A DNA stretch of 64,000 bases from Paracorniculantispora psalliotae. Lineage: Eukaryota > Ascomycota > Sordariomycetes > Hypocreales > Cordycipitaceae. The notes beneath the pieces are model-generated. The model saw nothing but the letters and a program-made list of their open reading frames with translations. It ran no database searches and had not been told where the DNA came from. The stretch spans positions 79,916 to 143,915 of the forward strand of contig PHFE01000022.1 in the NCBI GenBank assembly GCA_002796755.1, given 5' to 3'. This document shows, piece by piece, positions 53,916 to 64,000 of the stretch; positions within the stretch are counted from its first letter, which is position 1, and each line of letters opens with the position of its first letter. A program made the position numbers and the translations under genes.

Positions 53916-55844
53916 CTACTGTACGGTCACCACCTTGGACTTGGTCTCTTTTTGCTTCAGTGACGCCTCGACCCACGCCGACACCTCCTCCAGCGCCTTG
54001 CGCGGGCTCTTCTTCCTCTTCAACAGAAAGCCCTGCACCTCAGCCGGTGAGAACTTGCCTTCCGGGATGGAGCGCGCAAACTGCGCCGCGATGGCCTTCA
54101 TCTCGCCCTCGCTCACGTCCACCTTGTACGCCAGGTTGGCCTGTTCGCGGACCATGTCAGTCTGCTTGGCGGTCGGCTTCTTCGCGGCGTACCCGTTGGC
54201 CAACGACGCCGGCTTCTTGGTTGCGCGCGGCAGCTCGTACATGCGCTGGAAGAGCTCCTCGACCTGGAAGGAGCTGGCGTGCGTGAAGCCGACCTGAACG
54301 TCGACGCGACCGGGGCGGACCAGAGCCTCGTCGAGCGACTCGGGCTTGTTGGTCGTCATGATGAGCACGCGGCCCTCATGGGAGGCGACGCCGTCAATGG
54401 CGTTGAGGAGGCCGGATAGAGAAATACCCTTTTTGTTGCCACGCTTGCGCTGCGTCTCGGCGCGGCCACCGCGACGACGCTTCTTCTTGGACTTGGCGTC
54501 TTCGTCGCTGGACGAATCACTGTCGCTATCGCTAGAAGAAGAATCGTCACTGGCCTTGTCCTCTTTCTTCTTGTCCTTGGACTTTTCCTTGGTCTTCTCT
54601 TTTTCCTTTTCCTTTTCCTTGTCCTTGTCCTTGGCGTCACCATCAGCGTCAGCACCTTCGCGTCGGAGGCCGGCGCTGTCAATGTCTTCCAGCAGAATGA
54701 CACAGCGGCGGGGCAGCTTCGTGAAGAGCACGGCAAGGTCTTCTTCCGTGACGCTGGCGTCTTGCAGACTAATGACGTAAATGTCAATGCCGAACACGCC
54801 GGCCAGGGCAAACGAGAAACTCGTCTTGCCAGTGCCCGGCGGGCCGTGGAAGAGATAGCCGCGACGCAGCGGGATACCGCGCGAGGCGTACCATCGTGGG
54901 GTGGCGGGGTGGAGGTACTCGTTAACATCAGCCAGAACGTCGTGCTTCTCCTTGTTGTCGAGGACAACAGTGCGGATGGGGCGAACAGGGCGGCGTGCGA
55001 CTTGCTGCCACATGTTGTAGTCGCGACGCATTTCCTTGGAACGGGGGCGGTAGATGGTCGTCTTCTGGGACATGTCCTTCCAGTAATGGGACTTGGCATC
55101 CGAAAGCAGTCCTTTGATGGGGGTAATGGAGCGCCCATAGCAAGCGATTCGGATCGACTCAATGTCTTTCATGGGACCCCATCCACCGCTGTTTGCGAAC
55201 GACTCCTTGAAGCGAAGGAGCCGGAAGTAGGTGCCTTTGTGCCAGAAACCAGTTTGGCCGAGAGCGGGGATGTATCGCGGGGATGAAGTGGCGGCCTGGT
55301 TGGAAAAGTTGAGGTACTGATTGTCCGTGCTCTCGTCATCACCACCGTTGGTCAAAAACAGCGCTTTGCCCTCTTCTTCCTCGTCGTCGTCGTCCCAGGC
55401 GCTGCGATACACAGTTTGCGCAGTGAGCTGCTTGCTCGTCTTGATGGACGGGTGCTGCGCCAGGAACTTCATGACGTGGTCGTAAATGTGGTCGTCCTCG
55501 CTGATGTGCATCGAGCACATGAGGAAACGCTCAATGATGGACTCGACGTAGAAGTAAACCTGGTTGAAGATTTTCGAGATGCCCCAGACGAAACCGACCG
55601 CGGTAAGGAGCAAGGACGGATCGATGCCAAACTGCGTCCCCAGGAGCTTGTACACAAACAGGAGCAGCTGCGACAGCGGCGAGACGGCCCCGGCGGTCGT
55701 CATGAGTGTGTCCATGATGCCGTGCGGGAATGCGCCGGCGCTGGTTGTGTTGTTGTTGCCTGCGGCCCTGCTTTCGCTGGCGTTCTGCTGCAGCTGAAAG
55801 AGGGGCGAGAACTGCATGGAGAGCGAGTCCATCATGGAAACCAT
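53916..55844 (-). CDS. BCS1-type AAA ATPase with a charged insertion (642 aa)
   Basis: A single exon; I start it at the ATG at 55844 (MVSMMDSLSMQFSPL) because the upstream in-frame extension is low-complexity leader. A helix (LLLTAVGFVWGISKIFNQVYF) anchors the N-terminus, followed by the BCS1-specific region and the AAA core. Walker A is GPPGTGKTS, Walker B CVILLEDIDSAG, and sensor MTTNKPESLDEALVRPGRVD. Between Walker B and the next helix lies a long Lys/Glu then Ser/Asp-rich insertion (about 75 residues). True Bcs1 translocates the Rieske protein in mitochondria; fungal paralogues of this larger type act in undefined roles. A mitochondrial inner-membrane or ER location is possible. Confidence 0.85.
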   Translation of the reverse strand: MVSMMDSLSMQFSPLFQLQQNASESRAAGNNNTTSAGAFPHGIMDTLMTTAGAVSPLSQLLLFVYKLLGTQFGIDPSLLLTAVGFVWGISKIFNQVYFYVESIIERFLMCSMHISEDDHIYDHVMKFLAQHPSIKTSKQLTAQTVYRSAWDDDDEEEEGKALFLTNGGDDESTDNQYLNFSNQAATSSPRYIPALGQTGFWHKGTYFRLLRFKESFANSGGWGPMKDIESIRIACYGRSITPIKGLLSDAKSHYWKDMSQKTTIYRPRSKEMRRDYNMWQQVARRPVRPIRTVVLDNKEKHDVLADVNEYLHPATPRWYASRGIPLRRGYLFHGPPGTGKTSFSFALAGVFGIDIYVISLQDASVTEEDLAVLFTKLPRRCVILLEDIDSAGLRREGADADGDAKDKDKEKEKEKEKTKEKSKDKKKEDKASDDSSSSDSDSDSSSDEDAKSKKKRRRGGRAETQRKRGNKKGISLSGLLNAIDGVASHEGRVLIMTTNKPESLDEALVRPGRVDVQVGFTHASSFQVEELFQRMYELPRATKKPASLANGYAAKKPTAKQTDMVREQANLAYKVDVSEGEMKAIAAQFARSIPEGKFSPAEVQGFLLKRKKSPRKALEEVSAWVEASLKQKETKSKVVTVQ

Positions 55845-58540
55845 TTTGATGGAAATGGATGAGAAAAGCGGAAGCGGAATCTCGCTGTCACAAGATGGCG
55901 GTGACAGATACAGATATTCCAAAGATTGGATGTGTAGACACTCTAAATCCTTATGCTGCAGACCCTTGTTCGTGGGAGTGACTGTCACTTACACCACGAG
56001 AGCTGAGATGTGATACAAATGCGACAAATCCACCAACGACAATAAGACCTCCCAGGATTCAAGGAGGGGAGACAAAAAACGAGGCTGCCAAGAAAGGAAA
56101 GAGCAGCCAAAGTTGCAAGCTGAATAAATAAATACAAATGCAAGCACTTGCACATGCAACACAGGAAAACCTGTCGTCGCACCGCCACCCACGCGTAAGG
56201 CTGCCACCAGGCAAACGTCACACACCAGCGCACCGCTAGCTCCGATAATCCAGGGCGCTGCAGGCGTGCAAGTGGCGAGAGGCCCAGAGAAAGCGTCGTG
56301 AGATGGAGGGCGGCACTAGTCAGACTTGGACTGAAGTAAATGGATATGCAGTGAAAGCAGGACTAGGCAAGCTCAGAGCGTGCGTGGAAGTGGCAACTCT
56401 GCTCGCTTGCTCGTATTTCCGAGAATAAACGATGGTGGGAGACGGGCCTATTTAAGCTATAATTTACAAAAGATCTTCTTTTTTCGTTTACAAATCGCCA
56501 GGCAGCGGTGGTGACTCTTTACGCGCGCTCACGAGACCGAGAGCCCCATCTCATCACAGGCGTCACAGTTGCACGACACGTCGAAAAAGTAGAAGTGTGG
56601 CATGAAAGTGGCCCTGGTCGGGCGAAACTTGGCATCGAATCCACTGGGGCCGATTGACTGGCCAGGCCGACTTGCTGGGTCAGTAACCCCGACCCCCTCC
56701 GCCCCAAATACGCTTGCTGCACAAAGGTGATGACCTTTAGCCAGTGAATTACTTTGCAGGTCGCCGACAGGGTGCGGGCGCAAGGCCTAGTCAAGCCACA
56801 ATATGATGCTGATCAGGCATCACGGCCGTGAATGGCGGGCGGGCGCAATGGCTTACAGCCCCCCACCGGTAACAGACGGCATTATATCGGTTTATTGTTT
56901 ACTCGCACTTTGACAGGGGATCCTACGGCTATAATAGCAATTTGCTATAACAAGATGCATTTATTTATTAGCATGTTTGCTTCAGCACTTGTTCCCTGCA
57001 CTACGCATGCATGCGGGCGACGACCTCGCGGATCTGCCGTCGGGTCTCTGTGGTGGCCAGCCGGGGCGCAGTGTGTCGTCCAACTTGATCCAATTCCCAT
57101 GCGTAGGCAGCAGGACTAGTTCTGTTGTACAACCACCCTCATGCCCGTAAGGCCATGCGTCCTCACCACAGCGAGATCGAGTGTGAAAAATGCTCGTGTA
57201 ACCGTTACTACGGCTTTCAAACATGGCAGTAACCTATCCCGGTGTCCATTAAAAAGAAAACAAGCATCCCTCGAATCGGGGGCTAACCGTGCGCCGGAAG
57301 CCATCGTAGGGCTCCCCGCGGGTGTCAAATTGACCAGGGGCGTCGCCGCCGTCTCAGTTCCCAGCAACAAAGCGCTGACCGCCGAGACGGTCGCTATCCC
57401 ACCGCTTCATTTTCGTGTAACAGAAATAAGAGACGCACATTACGGTGACCAGGATCACGCGGGAGCCGTGCTGTTCCTGGGTTGGGATGGTCCCAACCCA
57501 GGCGTGCATACGGATACCCTTGACGCCTTGCGAGCTTGCGATTAACAACCACGGTCTGCGCCACAGCTGGTTGGCGGAAGAACGCGAAACATCTGTTATC
57601 GGGGCTTTCTTTTTCTGCTGCCTGAAAACAGAATGCGTCACTTGCCGACGTTGTGCAAGCGCACGTTTACGGTCACCAGGCAAGAACAGTAGTGGCCGGT
57701 GCCACTGGGCCGGGCCGCGCACCAGGGCACGGCCTCAACGGCAGTTTTTTTCGCCGAAGCCAGCGTGGGGGGGGGACAACACGCGTATCTTTTCGGAAGT
57801 GAGATTTTGACGCTATTCTGCCTTTTTCGTCGCCTTTTTTCATCTTGGTGAGTCACGCAGAAAGGCTGTGTTCCAGTGACACTATGTCTACGTGGCGTTG
57901 CTGCAGGTCGCCATCCACACTGGCGAGGCAGTTGACGCGACGGCATTGAGGACTGCGTGAACGAATTTTGCCACTTGATCTGGGTAGCCGAGTTGCAAGC
58001 GTATTAGTCAACCGGTCAAAATGAAACGGACAAGACCACGACATGCAAAATCGACCTTGTTGGCCGGCTACCCGAAAATGACAAGGTTCACGGTACAAAG
58101 ATGACGTTTTACAGATCACTTATCCTCATCCCAACAATAACATATCTGTCTCATAAAAATGCGCTCGAATAATGACGACGGGTTAAAATATCTCAAAGTA
58201 AGAATAGAAAAGAAAATTATATGCAGAGACTGGATGAAACCGCAGGTGACATTAACATTTGGCAACCAATCACACAAACTATTAGACGAAGCCAGGAAAG
58301 ACCATTTAAGCGAGATCGAATCTGGAGGCAGCCTGGAATACATGCAAATTCCTCCTTCCATCTTTGGACGAAACTGGTTGAGCAACGCCACGCCACTGGG
58401 GCCTGGCACTGACAAGGCTCTGTAAGCGCTGATGGGAGCGGGGTTGCAGACGATGCCAATATCTGTGATGATTCTTTGTAAAATAGCTCGTTCAATTTAC
58501 CCGAACAATATTAAATTTACAGGAATACGGTTCATTGACC
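55845..58540. other. 2.7-kb region without a supported gene
   Basis: Between the BCS1-like gene and the peptidase gene, which point away from each other. No frame here has a domain, signal or splice pattern. The leader of the BCS1-like gene (55845-55988) is open but low in content. Confidence 0.45.
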
Positions 58541-60728
58541 ATGGCGACGGCAGAAAATTTGACCATGGAGCAACTGCTCGGAGCGCCACGCCGCAGCGCC
58601 TGCGTGCCCAACTACAACGGCACACTCGGCTTGTACACAGTCAGCCAGCACAACTTCCACGGCCCTTCCAGCAGCAAACTGCGCGTCATCAACCTCGAAA
58701 CGTCTCGCGCTTCGCAGATTACAGAGGCGAACATCTCGGGCGCGCGATGGATCCCCGGGACAAGCGACGTGGTGTACCTGCGCTCCGCGGACAAGGGCCA
58801 GACGGAGCTGCATGTGGTGCGCGACGCAGGTCGAAATGCGGACAGTGAGATGATTACGATGTTTTCATTTCCAATCAGCGCGTGGAAGTTGAAGCAGTTG
58901 AAAAACGGGAGTGTTGCGATTGTCGTGGCCGCTCTGGTCGGACCGGATGGAGCCATCTTCAATCCCGAGCTCTCACCGCCGAAGAGCACCGGCCGCATCT
59001 TTGACGGCATCAACGTGCGCGCTGTATGTGAAAGAAATTACACAGATATGATTCTTAACGCTGACGCAGTCGCAGTGGAACACACTTTACACAAAGCAGA
59101 GGTACTCGCTCTGGTATAATGTATTGGAGAAGCGCAACGACACCTGGAGTCTTGGCGGCGCGCTCATGAACCTCATCCGAGACCGCACGCTCGAGCCCGC
59201 CGGTCTGCAAGGCGCAGGCGACGCCGAGGGTTGCATTGCCATTTCTGAAAACGGCATCGCCTTTGCGGCTTTGCACCTCGCAGCAGACGTCAACCGGACC
59301 GAAGTCTGCCAGCCGTACTATGTCGCTCTGGCGTCCTTCTCCCAGACGCCCGCCGGACCACCGGTACGGATCGTAATACCCGCGGACGTCGGATACGGCA
59401 ATCTCTGGAACATGGTATTTTCGCCCGATGAGTTGAATATCGCGTTTCTACACAGCCCGGCCAACAAGAGCGCGGGAACCAGGATGTATAGCGCTGCGCT
59501 GGACTCGCGGTTGGCAGTCGACGTGGTCCGTGGCATGGGCGCCAAGTTTGACAATGATTCTTTCGATCCGATGATTTCTTTCGAGTTCGTCAGCAAATAT
59601 GACACTGAATATGGCATCGACAGCATCATATTTGTCAGCGAAAAACGCGGCCGCGAAGTACTGTCCAGACTGAAACTGCAAGAGGGCGAAACGCCCACGG
59701 TTTTGTGGCGAGCCGGCGGCGTGGCAGGCTTCCATCTTCTTGGCGATTCGCAGAACGAGATTTTCGTCTCCAGTTCCAATTTCGTCGACAGCCGTGTGTG
59801 GCAAATCATCAGCAGCGCCAACGGCACCCTCATACACACAGTGGCTCCCGCCGACGACGAGCATGCATCCATCGGCCTGTCGCCCAGCATGGTGACCGAA
59901 GCCTACATTCCGGGCGACAACGGCCACCTCATCCACACCTTTATCATTCGTCCCTCTGACTTTGACGAATTCAAAAGCTACCCCTGGCTGCTCCTCATCC
60001 ACGGAGGCCCCGTGGCGTCGTGGAGCGACTGCTGGGGCCAGCCGTGGAACGCCGCCCTCATTGCCCAGCAAGGCTATGTCGTCGTCTTGCCCAACATCAC
60101 TGGCAGCACTGGCTACGGCCTCGACTTTGCGCGTCGCATCCGTGGCGACTGGCTCGGCGCACCGTGCCGCGACCTCGCGCAGATCACCGCCTACCTCACA
60201 CAGCTCCCATTCCTCCACGCCGCCAAGGGCCTCATCGCGGGTGGCAGCTACGGCGGCTACATGCTGAGCTGGATGTTCAGCCAGCCTCTCATCCGCCAAT
60301 TCTGCGGCGCCGTCTGGCACAGCGGTATCTTCAGCGCCCAGAACTTCCCACTATACAAGGACTGCTTCTGGTACGATTCGCCTTACGGCGGCGCGACGTA
60401 CAGCTGGCAGGACCCGGCGGCGTTTGCGGCGGCGGATCCCGCGCGGCCGGAGCTGTTGAGGGAGTGGAAGCACGCGCCGCCGACGCTGGTGATTCATCCG
60501 GAGAAGGACTACCGGTGTCCGGTGACGGAAGGTCTGGCGGCGTTCAAAACGCTACAGGCGCAAGGCGTGCCGAGCCGGTTTTTGACCTTCTCGGACGAGT
60601 GTCATGGGATCGGCAACCCGGAGAACGTCAAGGTGTTCCTGGAGACGGTGTTTGACTGGATGGAGCGCTGTGTCAGCGGAGAGCTGGAGAGAAAAAGAAG
60701 GATGACAGTATACCAGCAAGATGTATAA
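58541..60728 (+). CDS. prolyl-oligopeptidase-family serine peptidase (711 aa, two exons)
   Basis: Exon 1 (58541-59023) joins exon 2 (59076-60728) across a 52-bp intron (GTATGT..CGCAG) in phase 0, restoring ..GINVRAWNTLYTKQRYSLWY. The N-terminal ~430 residues form a beta-propeller. The C-terminal alpha/beta-hydrolase domain (S9 family) has nucleophile Ser552 in GGSYGGYMLSW, Asp639 in PEKDYRCP and His671 in DECHGIGNPEN. There is no signal peptide, so it is probably a cytosolic acylaminoacyl-peptidase or dipeptidyl-peptidase-V-like enzyme; the exact specificity is open. It ends close to the Sec14 gene (tail to tail). Confidence 0.9.
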
Positions 60729-60931
60729 GATGGTTGTTCAAGCACCATCATTCAGAGCAAACAAAGGCGACAGTGTATCAGAAGATACGTACAATGAGCC
60801 AAATATTAATATCTATATGCAGGTAGTCTATCACTCAATTAAACAGATGAAGCTGAACGAACGCTTTTGGCCACTTTCACTTTTGACGTCCACATTTGCC
60901 TGCCACACTTGCCTCCACACTTGCTTCCACA

Positions 60932-62053
60932 CTAAGCTGTAACCGCAGCCTGGGCCTCTACCTCCGCCGCTGGCGTCTTCTCCTCCAGCGTCGTCTCCGC
61001 CATCTTCTCCTCCAGGCCCTTGGCGTCGCCTGTGTACTTGAAGCCGTTGACGCTCGTGTCCGTGCCGCCGGCGAGGTAGTCCTCGGACTCGCCGATAATC
61101 TGTCCCGCCGCGACCCAGCGCGCCATCTTGGCCTCGCGGCGCTGCTTGCAGAGCTCATTCAGCGCGGGCCAGTAGGTGTCGTGGTCGTACTCAAAGTCCA
61201 TCTGGCCGGCCCAGTCCTCGCTCCAGAGCTGCTCGGCGGGGACGTACTGCTTCATGTCCTCGTTGAACTTGAGCTTGTCGCGGGTGACGGGGTCAATGAA
61301 GGGGGTGATGATTTTGAAGAAGCCCCAGACAATCCAGGGGACTATTCTTTTGTCAGTACTTGTATATCGCGTTATACACACTTTTCCGGGGTATCACGTA
61401 CCGTTGATGATGAGAGCCTTGCCCAGACGCTCCGGGTAGTGGTTTTGCAGAATGTGAAGCACCTCGCGCGCCGTGGACACGGGCACGCTCGTGTTCTGCC
61501 TCTTCTTACTCGGCTTGAAGTTGATCATCAGACTGAGCTGCTCCACGCCGGGCGGCATCATGTCCGTCACGCGCTCCACCATGTAGAAAAGGTGGTGAAT
61601 CTGGCGGGGGCTCGCGTCCGTGTTCTGGCGGCCCGGGTTCAGGTACTGGCACGGGCGGCCGGCTTTGTCGTAGCCGGCAATGATTTGCTTGCCCGTCTCC
61701 TGCTCGGGGGAGATGTAGTCGGGCGTGAACCCTTCCAGGCCGTACTCACGGCGCCAGCCCATGGTGGCCTGCACGCGCTTGGCAGCGTCGTCGACGTGCC
61801 ACTTGGTCGCGCGGAGGTAGCGGAGGAGACAGTCGCGGGTGAGCCAGGCGCGCTCGCCGTCGGTGACGGGGCCGGACTTGTCCTTTTCCTTGTCGCACGT
61901 CACGTCGGTCCAGGACCGGGCCTTGGCGAGGAGCGCCTCGTACTTGGCCTGCTGGTCGGCGGTGAGCTCGGCGCGCGGCGCGGGCTTGCTGTCGGGCGTG
62001 GGCGCGAGGATGGGCGTCTTGCGCGGCGCGGCGGCGTCGCTGTTGGAGCTCAT
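60932..62053 (-). CDS. Sec14/CRAL-TRIO lipid-transfer protein (353 aa, two exons)
   Basis: Exon 1 (62053-61402) joins exon 2 (61341-60932) across a 60-bp intron (GTACGT..GAATAG) in phase 1, giving ..ALIINVPWIVWGFFKIITPF, the conserved CRAL-TRIO strand. The CRAL-TRIO N-terminal helical part carries RDCLLRYLRATKWHVDDAAKR. The lipid-binding core holds YDKAGRPCQYLNPGRQNT and FYMVERVTDMMPPGVEQL, and an acidic Ala/Glu tail follows. It resembles the Pdr16/Sfh-type fungal phosphatidylinositol-transfer proteins. The ATG at 62053 (MSSNSDAAAPRKT) is preferred over an in-frame ATG further upstream. Confidence 0.85.
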
Positions 62054-63284
62054 GATGGACGATTCAACGTTGAGCGTGGGATGTGAATGGCGCAGCGTTG
62101 ATGTAAAGTTTGCGATGTGGCTGTCAGTGCCCCTGGATGCCAATTCTCAGCGGGTCGTCACGCGACTTCAATGCGACCACGGCTTAAGCGTCAATTCAGC
62201 AATTGACTAACTGACGAGATAGATGAGTCTGAAGCAAAAAAAAACCAACGACACAACTTTTACGTTGATAAAGGGGATGAGCTTTAATTCGTGGCGTTGA
62301 TGAAATGAGCTAGCCAATTTGGCAGCGCGACCGCAAGACCCGGCCTACGCTAAGCTCCGTATTCGTAAAGCTTCAGGACATGTCAACTCAATTGCAGCTC
62401 AATTGCAACTATTCTTCTACTAATCTTCCATAAATATCAATAAGACTTCTAGTGACTGCCCTTGGCAGTTGAAAAGAAGGTCACTACCCAGGCTCGTTAG
62501 TAATCGGTCGGAACCAATTAAGGAACCACGCCGAGGGCCTGTTGCAGGGGGGTTATCGCGAGGTTACATGGTGTCTGCCAACAACGTCACTGGTGCAGAG
62601 TTGCTACAAGTCTTTCCGCAAGGTACCAGGACATACAAGTTCGCGGAGAGTCTCCTCGATGTCGGTTTCGTGCTCCATAGCACCCAGCATGCTTCCGTGA
62701 TAACTCATGGGCAATAACTCCTCTCGACTGTAATATAGCTGCTGTCTGCAATGGCTAGGCCATCTCCTCGGTCTGCATCGTCCCGGTGAGGTGGCGCGCA
62801 GCCACTAGCGTCCAGTGGCGCCCCTGTCTGCGCAACTCGGAGCGCAAGTCCTCTCGCAACCTCTGACGTGGGCCGCAACCTGCAAGCCCGCCCTGCGATA
62901 TCACCAATATTGCACCTATTTATTAAGCCAGTGGCTGTCTAAACCTATCACAGCACGCCGCTGCGACAGGCCGCGGCGCCGTCATCCTGCTGTGACACCG
63001 CTCCTCAGAGCAAAGACCACCTCCAGCGTAAGCCGGCAGTTTTCGATCGACTGCCCTATTGGTGCACCAATGCTCCTCGCATGCTTGGTCTGGCACGTCT
63101 GTGTGGCGGCGTCAGCAGAGAGGTTACATCAGCGACAACCCCTCTTGGTCCGAAGTTGCCTGTGAAAGCTCCCTTACAGCTTGCATGCATGGCGCCATGC
63201 AATGTTAAATAGGTAGCTGCTCCCGTAGTTGCGTTATAGTCCCCGATTGTTGTGGTCAACTTGACATGTTGTAAAGAGAAAAAA
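62054..63284. other. divergent intergenic region of the Sec14-like and SDR genes
   Basis: The two flanking genes point away from each other. An isolated open frame at 62469-62717 (plus) lacks any domain or splice context and is not called. Confidence 0.45.
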
Positions 63285-64000
63285 ATGGCCATTGATAACA
63301 AGACACTTTTGATCACGGGCGCTGCCGCTGGCATCGGCCTCGAGGCCGTCATTGCTCTCCTCAGCACCGACAACGCCCGCTACAACATCCTGCTGTCCGC
63401 CCGACAGCTCGCGCAGGCGCAGGTCGCCGCGGAGCAGGTCGCCCAGCAGTTCCCGTCGTCCCCGTCGACGATTGTACCCATGGAGATTGACGTCTCCTCC
63501 GACACGTCCATTGCCGCCGCGGCTGAGGTGATTCAGAGCCGCTACGGGCATGTTGACATTCTTGTCAACAACGCGGGCATCCTGCCAGACTACGCCATCC
63601 GCAACGGTGACTACTCGCTGCGCGACGGGTGGAACAAGGCGTGGGATGTCAACGTCACCGGCGCGCACGTCATGACCGACACGTTTGCGCCGCTTCTTCT
63701 CAAGTCCAAGGACCCGCGGGTGCTGTTCCTCACCAGCAGCACGTCGAGCCTCGTCGGCACCGAGAACCCGAATCTGCCGACCAATAAAGCGCCCGAGACG
63801 GGTTGGCCCAAGACGCCGCTGCGCACCATGGTGCCCGCGTACCGCTGCTCGAAGCTGGGTTTAAACATGATGATGCGGTATGTCGTGCCACGTTTCCTCC
63901 CTTCGTAAAGTTGTTGCTAATTTGTGTAGTGAGTGGCATCGCATTTTAAAAGACGACGGCGTCAAGATCTGGGCCGTCTCGCCTGGTTTTCTCGCGACCA
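63285..64000 (+). CDS. short-chain dehydrogenase/reductase (partial, cut by the right edge)
   Basis: Exon 1 (63285-63877) starts MAIDNKTLLITGAAAGIGLE and joins a second exon (from 63930) across a 52-bp intron (GTATGT, branch GCTAAT, TGTAG), giving ..GLNMMMREWHRILKDDGVKI. It is a classical SDR: cofactor loop TGAAAGIG (11-18), NNAG, catalytic Ser region LFLTSSTSSLVG, and Tyr-Lys in AYRCSKLGL. The reading continues to the window edge (IWAVSPGFLAT), so the end is missing. NAD(P)-dependent; substrate unknown. Confidence 0.85.

Noticed and set aside
57141..57545. 134-codon open frame upstream of the peptidase gene
   Set aside because: No recognisable domain, signal or splicing; composition is not protein-like.
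62469..62717. 82-codon open frame between the Sec14-like and SDR genes
   Set aside because: Isolated, no homology recognised and no promoter or splice context.
1..64000. CRISPR arrays, rRNA and tRNA genes
   Set aside because: No regular short repeats with unique spacers were seen, and no rRNA-like segments or convincing tRNA A/B boxes were found by eye.

Overview
The window looks like nuclear DNA of a filamentous ascomycete, most likely Sordariomycetes and possibly Hypocreales. The reasons are short introns (44-86 bp) with GT..AG ends and CTAAC/CTGAC-like branch sites, compact genes on both strands, and typical fungal families: a HET-domain protein, an ankyrin-CorA protein, an NADP mannitol dehydrogenase, an OPT transporter, a CSC1 channel, the exosome subunit RRP41, TRAPP subunit Trs31 and a BCS1-type AAA ATPase. 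Most genes had to be read by joining exons across introns; the coordinates of those joins are given in each entry.

Layout. About 1-24.7 kb is a gene-poor accessory region with long non-coding stretches. It holds small secreted cysteine-rich proteins, one of them without its start codon. It also holds a cupin, a possibly frameshifted membrane protein, an SDR with a broken N-terminus and a very GC-rich, intronless, bacterial-looking epimerase whose 3' end is repeated about every 143 bp. Further along are ankyrin proteins (one cut by an assembly gap), a ~500-bp foldback element, and a divergent pair made of a D-2-hydroxyacid dehydrogenase and a cysteine-synthase-like PLP enzyme.

About 25-44.3 kb is conserved core sequence: an ER PDI with HDEL, RRP41, a zinc alcohol dehydrogenase, a CSC1/DUF221 channel, a DapA-family aldolase, an OPT transporter and mannitol dehydrogenase. 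This core includes one unusually long (3.9 kb) gap without a recognisable gene.

About 44.5-53.1 kb mixes core genes (Trs31, a small conserved acidic protein) with accessory ones. The accessory part has an HNH-endonuclease-like gene and a decayed copy of part of it, a HET gene (complete once its intron is removed), a fragment resembling the N-terminus of an RNA-dependent RNA polymerase, a three-copy tandem repeat and another small secreted protein. About 53.9-64 kb returns to core genes: BCS1-like AAA ATPase, prolyl-oligopeptidase-type peptidase, Sec14-like protein, and the start of an SDR cut by the window edge.

No complete new multi-gene system can be proven from sequence alone. The best leads are the effector-like secreted proteins recovered by splicing, the two foldback (MITE-like) elements, the probable bacterial gene with its tandem 3'-end repeats, the divergent dehydrogenase/PLP pair, and the HET/RdRP-fragment/HNH neighbourhood.
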